A stretch of DNA of 64,000 nucleotides from NCBI RefSeq assembly GCF_029633865.1, contig NC_079220.1, positions 60,070,077 to 60,134,076 on the forward strand. The letters are read 5' to 3'. The notes under the pieces were generated by a model. It did not search any database and was not told the DNA's origin. It saw nothing but the letters and a program-made list of their open reading frames with translations. This DNA comes from Lampris incognitus. Taxonomy: Eukaryota; Chordata; Actinopteri; Lampriformes; Lampridae. This document shows, in pieces, positions 57,001 to 64,000 of the stretch (within the stretch, counting starts at the first letter, position 1; each line of letters begins with the position of its first letter). The position numbers were made by a program, and so were the translations under genes.

Positions 57001-59771
57001 TGTCCGCCTGAGCAGAAAAACTTGACCCTAAACTCAAACACTACGTCAACCAAAACATGTAGCAAGGACCATCCGTTGATTTTTATCCAAAACGTTTACT
57101 ACGAGAAGCTTGGTTCTTTCCTTCAGGAATGCAATTGGCGTGGTTAGCTTGGCTACTGCGAAGAGTTAGTCTCTATTGCTGTGATATTCTCTGTGCGATT
57201 GACTGCCTGAGCTGATAAAACCCTTATACTAACTGAAATATGTTGAAAGAGCCGTTCGGTAATTTTATTCAAAATGTTTACTACGAGTACCTCTACTTTC
57301 CATCATAAATGCCATTGCCATGGGTAGTTTGGCTACAATGAAGTTGATCTCTGTTGCTATGGTATTCTCTGTGCGATTATCTGCTTAAACAGGTAACACA
57401 CTTACCTTAACCCAACCAAAACATGTAAGAAGAGTCATCCGTTAATTTTGTCCAAAACTTTCACTCCAAGATGCTCGGTTTGTCCTTCAAAAATGCCATT
57501 GCCGTGGTTACCTTGGCTACCACGAAGAGTTAGTCTCTGTCGCTGTTGTATTTCTGAGGGATTGTCCGCCTAAACAGATAAACCCCTTACTCTAAGCGAA
57601 ACATTTAGAAAGCACTCCGTTTATTTCATCCAAAATTTTCAGTCGAACAAGCTCGGTTCTTTCCTTCAGAAATGCCATTGCTGTGGTTAGCTTCGCTACT
57701 GCGAAGAGTTAGTCTCTGTTGCTGTGGTATTCTCTGTGCGATTGTCTGCCTGAGCAGATAATGCCCTTACAACTAAGCGAAATATATAGAAAAAGCCGTC
57801 CAGTAATTTTATCCAAAACTTTTACTACGAGTAGCTTGGCACTTTCCATCAGAAATTCCATTTTCGTAGTTAGCTTGGTTACAATTAAGAGTTGGTCTCT
57901 GTTGCTGTTGTATTTCTGCGATTGTCTGCTTAAACAGGTAACACACTTGCCCTAACCCAACCAAAACATGTAGGAAGAGCCGTCCGTTAATTTTATGCAA
58001 AACATTCAGTCCAAGAAGCTCGGTTCTTTGCTTCAGAAATTCCATTGCCGTGGTTAGCTTGGCTAGCACAAAGAGTTAGTCTCTGTTGCTGTTGTATTTT
58101 GCGCGATTGTCCGACTGAACAGATAAAACCCTTACCATAAGTGAAACATGTAGAAAGAGCCGTCCAATAATGTTATCCAAAACTTTCACTTCGAGAAGCT
58201 TGCTACTTTCCCTCAGTAATGACATTGCCTTGGTTTGTTTCGCTACCATGAAGAGTTGGTCTCTGTTTCTATTGTGTTTCTGCGGGATTGTCCGACTGGA
58301 CAGATAAAACCCTTACACTAAGTGAAACATGTAGAAAGAGCCGTCCAGTAATTTTATGCAAAACTTTCACTCCGAGAAGCTTGGTACTTAACATCTGAAA
58401 TGCCATTGCCATGGTTAGCTTGGCTACTGCGAAGAGTTGGTGTCTGTTGCTGTGGTATTCTCTGTGCGATTGACTGCCTGAGCTGATGAAACCCTTACGC
58501 TAAGCGAAACATGTAGAAAGAGCCGTCCATTAATTTTATCCAAAACTTTCACTCTGAGACGCTTGGTAGTTTCCATCAGTATTGCCATTGCTGTGTTAAG
58601 CTTGGCAACTACGAAGAGTTAGTCTTTGTTGCTGTGGTGTTGTCTGTGTGATTGTCTGCCTGAGTTGATAAAACCCTTACACTAAGCGAAACATGTAGAA
58701 AGAGCCGTCCGTTAATTTTATGCAAAACTTTCACTCGGAGAAGCTTGGTACTTTCCATCAGAAATGCCATTGCCATGGTTAGCTTGGCTACTGCGAAGAG
58801 TTAGTCTCTGTTGCTGTGGTATTCTCTGTGCGATTGTCTGCCTGAGCTGATAAAACCCTTACACTAAGCGAAACATGTAGAAAGAGCTGTCCAGTAATTT
58901 TATCCAAAACTTTCACTCCGAGAATCTTGGTACTTTACTTCAGTAATGCAATTGCCCGGGTTTGCTTGGCTACCATGAAGAGTTAGTCTCTGTTGCTATT
59001 GTGTTTCTGCGGGATTGTCCGACTGAACAGATAAAACCCTTACTATAAGTGAAATATGTAGAATAGCCTTTCATTAATGTTATCCAAAACTTTCATTGCA
59101 AGAAACTTGATACTTTCCATCAGGAATGCCATTGCCGTAGTTAGCTTGGCTACTACGAAGAGTTAGTTTTTGTTGCTGTGGTGTTTTCTGTGTGACTGAC
59201 TGCTTGAGCTGATAAAACGCTAAGCGAAACATGTAGATAGAGCCGTCTATTAATTTTACCCAAAATTTTCACTCCGAGAAGCTTGGTACTTTCCATCAGG
59301 AATGCCATTGCTGTGGTTAGCTTGGCTACTGTGAGGAGTTAGTCTCTGTTGCTGTGGTATTCTCTGTGCGATTGTCTGCCTGAGCTGATAAAACCCTTAC
59401 CCTAAGCGAAACATGTAGAAAGAGCTGTCCAGTAATTTTATCTAACTTTCACTCCGAGAATCTTGGTACTTTCCTTCAGTAATGCCATTGCCCTGGTTTG
59501 CTTGGCTACCACAAAGAGTTAGTCTCTGTTGCTGTTGTATTTTTGCGGGATTGTCCGTCTGAACAGATAAAACCCTTACTATAAATGAAACATTTAGAAA
59601 GAGCCGTCCATTAATATTATCCAAAACTTTCACTCCAACAAGCTTGGTACTTTCCATCAGGAATGCTGTTGCCGTAGTTAGCTTGGCTACTACGAAGAGT
59701 TAGTCTCTGTTGCTGTGGTGTTCTCTGTGCGATTGTCTGCCTGAGCTGATAAAACCCTTACCCTAAGTGAA
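57001..59771 (+). repeat. Mixed satellite array, about 15 forward monomers
   Basis: The first part (57.2-58.1 kb) matches the diverged monomers at 30.3-31.2 kb (ACGAGTACCTCTAC, TTAAACAGGTAACAC, GAAAGCACTCCG). The second part (58.1-59.77 kb) consists of the C- and G-types of the 46-51 kb region, with CCCGGGTTTGCTTGG and CTCCAACAAGCTTGG. The block change at about 58.07 kb falls at GCTAGCACAAAGAG. Confidence 0.9.
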
Positions 59772-60896
59772 ACATGTAGAAACGGCCTCCGTGAAATTTT
59801 TTTTCCGAAGCTTTTTCCAAACCCGGTACTTGAAAAGAGCAGTGCCATTGCTGTGGTTAGCTTGGCTACAACGAAGTTAGTCTCTGTTGCTGTGGGATTG
59901 TCTGTCTGAGCAGGTAAAACACTTGCGCTAACCTAATCGGAACATTGTAGCAAGAGCATACGTCAATAAGATCCAAAACTGTCACTCCGAGAAGCTGGGT
60001 ACTTTCCATCCGAAATGCCATTGCCGTGGTGAGCTTGCTCCTGCGAAGGGTTAGTCTCTCTTGCTGTGAGATTGTTTGCCTGAGCACATAAAACCCTTAA
60101 CCAATCCCAAACCCTACCTCAACCAAAACATGAAGTCAGTTAGTTTGATCCAAAATTTTGAGTACGAGAAAGTCGGTACTTAATTTCAGAATTTTCATTG
60201 CTGTGTTTAGCTTGGCTACCGTGAAGTGTTAGTCTCTGTTGCTTTGATATTCTGTGTGGGATTGTCTGCCTGAGCAGGTAAAACAATTACCCTAAACCAA
60301 CGGAAACGTGTAGAAAGAGCCATCCGTTTATTTTACCCAAAACTATCGCTGCGAGAAGCTTGCTACTCGACATCGGAAATGCCATTGCCATGGTTGGCTT
60401 GGCTACCACCAAGACTGTTTGTTGCTGTGGTATTTCTTTGGGATTATCTCGCTGAGCAGATAAAACTCTTACGTGAAACATGTAGAAAGAGTCGTCTGTT
60501 AATTTCATCCGGAACTATCACTCCGAGAAGCTCGGTACTTTCCATCAGAAATGACTTTGCTGTGGTTAGTTAGGCTACTCTGAAGAGTTAGTCTCTGTTG
60601 GTGTGGTATTTTCTTTGGGTTTGTGTGGCTGAGCAGATAAAACCCTTATCCTAACCCAAATCCTACCTCAAGCAAACATGTAGAAAGCGCTGTCCGTTAA
60701 TTTTATGCGAAACTTTTACTCTGAGAAGCTCTCTACTTTCCATCAGAAATACCATTGTCGTGGTTAGCTTGGCTACCGCGTCGAGTTGGTCTCTATTGCT
60801 GTGGTATTGTCTGTAGGATTGTCTGCCAGAGCATATAAAACTCTTACCCCAACCGTAACCGAAAGGTATAGAGCCATCCATTGAGTTTATCAAAAC

Positions 60897-61480
60897 CCAA
60901 CAGTAATTTCGGGGATAATTTCTTTAGTTTTTATCTTGAGAAATGTTTTTCTAAAGTGCGAGTCTCGCCACTCACCATGATGAGCCTGGGGTGCTTCTCC
61001 CTGACCGCGAAGCAGGTACAGAGAAGTGGTTTAATCACTCACTCTGGGCTTTTGGTGACCGTTCAGTGTTGCTTTTAAGGAGTTATCAAGAGGAAGGAGC
61101 CTGTTCGGTGTGGTAAAAAGGAGGGGCAAAATGTAGAAATTAATCAATTTTATCTAAACCTACCCCTAAAACTTAGTCCTAACCCTAAAAACATGACAAT
61201 TGTAGAAGTGCAATTCAATAAAAGAAATCCACTTGTATTGCTGCAAACCCCACCAACAACTTTTCAAGTTTAAAACGGGATAAACTAATCAAGAGGGAAG
61301 ACAATGGGGGATCAAGTGTAAAGAATAAACAACCTCCAAATAGATCCTATACTCAATCGATTAAACTCTCTCCAAATTCGTAACCCTAAACCTGGGGGTA
61401 TCTGTAAGCCAGTATTTGGGCATTGTTGAGGCGCCTGGTTGACATGTGTTGGCTCTGGCATTCAATTCTCTAACCCTTAC
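60897..61480 (+). repeat. Spacer L9 (type Lb)
   Basis: Lb block order with intact core (CACCATGATGAGCC). Shares CTCTGGGCTTTTGG with L6. Confidence 0.78.
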
Positions 61481-61578
61481 CTTTCACTCGGAGAAGCCTA
61501 GTATTTCCCATCAAAAATGCCATTGCCATGGTTGGCGTGGCTAACATGAAGAGTTAATCTCTGTTGCTGTGGGATTTT

Positions 61579-61926
61579 CTGCCTGAGCAGGTAAAACCTT
61601 TACCTTAACACAAACCCTACCCTTACGTGTTGAAAGAGCCGTATGTTGATTTTTATCCAAACCTTTCACACCGAGAAGCTCTGTACTTTCCATCAGAAAT
61701 GCCATTGCAATGGTTAGCTTGGCAACCGCCAAGACAGTCTCTGTTGCTATGGTATTCTTTGTGGGATTAATTCTTAGCAGAAGTCAAGCTAACCACGGCA
61801 ATGGTATTTGATGGAAAATAATGTCACGGAGCTTAAGGTTTGGATATAATTAATGGATGGCTCTTTCTACATCTTTCTGTAAGGGTTGGGATAGGTTTAG
61901 TATAAGAGTTTTATCTGCTCAGGCAG
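61579..61926 (+). repeat. Palindromic module M8
   Basis: Ends CTGCCTGAGCAGGTAAAAC and GTTTTATCTGCTCAGGCAG. The arms and loop are as in M3, with AATTAATGGATGG in the inverted arm. Confidence 0.77.
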
Positions 61927-62095
61927 ACAGTGTCTGCTGCTGTGGTATTCTTTGTGGAACTACTTTTGAGTAGGAAAAACCCTCATTGTAACCCTACGCC
62001 AACCCTGGCCAAAAGATGTAGAAAGAGACCTCCATTAATTTTATCCAAAACTTTCATTTCGAGAAGCTCGGTACTTTCCATCAGAAATGCAATTT

Positions 62096-62782
62096 CCATC
62101 AAATTATGCAAACCTAATCCTAACCAAAAGATTCAGAAGACTACACTTTCAGCGGTCATTTCTGTCGTTCTTGGCTTGAAAAATGTTTCTAAGTGTGAGT
62201 CCGCCACCCACGATGATGAGCTGCGGTGCTTCTTCCGGAGCATGAAGCAGGTACAGCGAAGTGATTTGATTACAAGCTCTGTGCTTTTGAGGCAGAGTGT
62301 GCTCTGAGTGGTAAAAGAAAAAAATTGAGAAAGCCATCAATTACTTTTATTTTAAACCTAACTCTAAAAACATTAACCTGCAATAGCAGTGAATTTCAAT
62401 TAAAAAAAAAAAATCACTTATGCTCCAAACACCATCAACAACTTTTCAAGTTTAAATCAGGATAAACGGTGGATAATCTCAAGCTGTGTGCTTTTGAGGC
62501 AAGATGCATCCTCTGATTGGTAAAATGGAGAAATCTATCTATTTTATTGAAACATAACTCTAACAACAAACTGCCATAGCAGAGAACTTCAATTTAAAAA
62601 AAAAAAAGGTTTATAATGCTCCAAACCTCACCAGCAATTTTTCAAGTTTAACACGGGATAAACTAATCAAAATACAGGACAGTGGCAGATCAGTTGTAAA
62701 GAAGAAAAAATATCCAAATTGAACCCATCAATCTCTCCATAACTCTCATATTGGGGTATCGCTGAGCCAGTGCTTGGGCACT
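62096..62782 (+). repeat. Spacer III-4, with internal duplication
   Basis: As III-1, with the block doubled and two A-rich tracts (near 62,402 and 62,595) of different length from the other copies. The core reads CACGATGATGAGC with CTTCCGGAGC. Confidence 0.78.
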
Positions 62783-64000
62783 GTCCGCCTGAGCAGAAAC
62801 ACTTGACACTAAACTCAAACACTGTCAACCGAAACATGTAGCAAGGACCATCCGTTGATTTATTTCCAAAACTTTTACTACGAGAAGCTTGGTTCTTTCC
62901 TTCAGGAATGCAATTGGCGTGGTTAGCTTGGCTACTGCGAAGAGTTAGTCTCTATTGCTGTGGTATTCTCTGTGCGATTGTCTGCCTGAGCTGATAAAAC
63001 CCTTACACTAAGCGAAAGATATAGAAAGAGCTTTCAGTTAATTTTATCCAAGACTTTCACTGCGAGAAGCTTGGTACTTTCTGTCAGAAATGCCATTGCC
63101 GTGGTTACCTTGGCTACTGCGAAGAGTTAGTCTCGGTTGCTGTGGTATTCTCTGTGCGATTGTCTGCCTGAGCTGATAAAACCCTTAAACTAAGCGAAAC
63201 ATGGAAGGAGCCGTCCGTTAATTTTATCCAAGACTTTCACTCCGAGAAGCTTGGTACTTTCCATCAGAAATCCGATTGCCGTGGTTAGCCTGGCTACTGC
63301 GAAGAGTTAGTCTCTGTTGCTCTGAGATTGTTTGCCTGAGTAGATAAAACCCTTAACCAATCCCAAACCCTACGTCAACCAAAACATGAAGAAAGTCATC
63401 AGTTAATTTGATCCAAAATTGACTACGAGAATTCGGTACTTTATTTCAAAATTGTCATTTCTGTGTTTAGCTTGGCTACCGCGAAGTGGTAGTCTCTGTC
63501 GCTGTGGGATTGTCTGCCTGAGCAGGTAAAACACTGACCCTAACCCAACCCAAACATGTATGTAGAAAGAACCATCCGTTTATTTTACCCAAAACTATCG
63601 CTGCGACAAGCTCGCTGCTCTCCGTCAGAAATGCCATTGCCGTGGTTGGCTTGGCTACCACCAACACTGTCTGGTACTGTGGTACTTCTATGGGATTATC
63701 CGGCTGAGCAGATAAAACCCTTTCTCTTAAGTGAAACATGTAGAAAGAGTCATCTGTTAATTTCATCCGGAACTATCACTCCGAGAAGCTCGGTACTTTA
63801 CATCAGAAATGACTTTGTTGTGGTTAGTTTGGCTACTATGAAGAGTTAGACTCTGTTGCTGCGGTGTTCTCTGTTTGATTGTCTACCTGAGCTGATAAAA
63901 CACTTACCCTAAGCGAAACATGTAGAAGGAGCCGTCCATTAATTTTATCACAAGATTTTATTCTGAGCAGCTTGGTACATTCCATCTGAAATACCATTAC
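62783..64000 (+). repeat. Satellite monomers and D dimer at the window's right end
   Basis: Forward monomers, including two close to the homogeneous type (GTGCGATTGTCTGCC). A GATTGTTTGCCTGAGTAG monomer and a D dimer (63,495-63,851) follow in the same order as 43,190-43,707. The final 140 bp begin the same unit that is triplicated at 43.7 kb, and the array continues beyond the window. Confidence 0.9.

Larger units (their letters stand above)
59772..62782 (+). repeat. Higher-order unit E5 (P to III-4)
   Basis: Complete P-led order: P, GTCAATAAGATCC monomer, GATTGTTTGCC monomer, D dimer (60,235-60,593), monomer, L9, M8, III-4. The P monomer has TTTTTCCAAACCC where the others have GTCACTCAAACCC or GTCGCTCAAACCC. 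Confidence 0.85.

Noticed and set aside
62149-62340. Minus-strand frames over the spacer cores as possible small conserved proteins (here, and at 29,323-29,520, 42,198-42,380 and 45,029-45,214)
   Set aside because: The reading frame and ends change between copies by small insertions and losses, and amino-acid conservation is no better than DNA conservation.

Overview
This window is eukaryotic satellite DNA, almost certainly from an animal, and I can support no protein-coding or stable RNA gene in it. It is built from an AT-rich monomer of about 182 bp repeated head to tail roughly 300 times. The monomer has a near-invariant block (CATTGCCGTGGTTAGCTTGG), an AAGCTT site in most copies, and a degenerate telomere-like stretch (ACCCTTACCCTAAG). 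The open frames on both strands are satellite translated in several frames. TTAGGG-like motifs hint at metazoan DNA and perhaps a subtelomeric or heterochromatic position, but the species cannot be named from the sequence.

Three other component types sit among the monomers. (1) Palindromic modules (M) of about 330-350 bp hold one forward and one inverted monomer around a loop of about 60 bp, with matching inverted ends. Eight lie one way round (about 14.9, 34.8, 37.7, 41.7, 45.8, 53.9, 56.1, 61.6 kb) and six, missing one end, the other way round (1.7, 7.2, 9.1, 12.5, 18.0, 22.3 kb). (2) A non-satellite spacer family is present in 19 copies: S (six, about 390 bp), La/Lb (nine, about 570-590 bp) and III (four, about 460-690 bp). 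They share blocks in the same order, poly(A) tracts and telomere-like CCTAA motifs. La, Lb and III also share a conserved core of about 90 bp. (3) Derived monomers recur as fixed blocks: the D dimer of about 355 bp (nine copies) and the P monomer (four copies).

Layout: 1-14,212 is a homogeneous array with S modules. 14,213-16,359 is a divergent 1,618-bp unit plus a partial second copy. 16,360-23,966 is a rearranged second copy of the first array. 23,967-29,147 is a pure monomer array with a 2.4-kb-spaced duplication. 29,148-35,911 is a more diverged array with La spacers. 35,912-43,730 holds two 3.9-kb higher-order units (P, D, Lb, M, III). 43,731-44,687 is three apparently identical 319-bp units. 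44,688-46,680 is a La/M block. 46,681-50,064 is two 1.62-kb nine-monomer units plus a fragment. 50,065-64,000 holds further truncated, chimeric or complete P-D-Lb-M-III units.

The history visible is unequal exchange and conversion at every scale: monomer deletions between short direct repeats, 319/353/363/525/532/884/1,618/1,965/2,437/3,949-bp duplications, and at least two mosaic spacers. The most interesting items are the palindromic modules, whose arms are themselves satellite monomers, and the conserved 90-bp spacer core.
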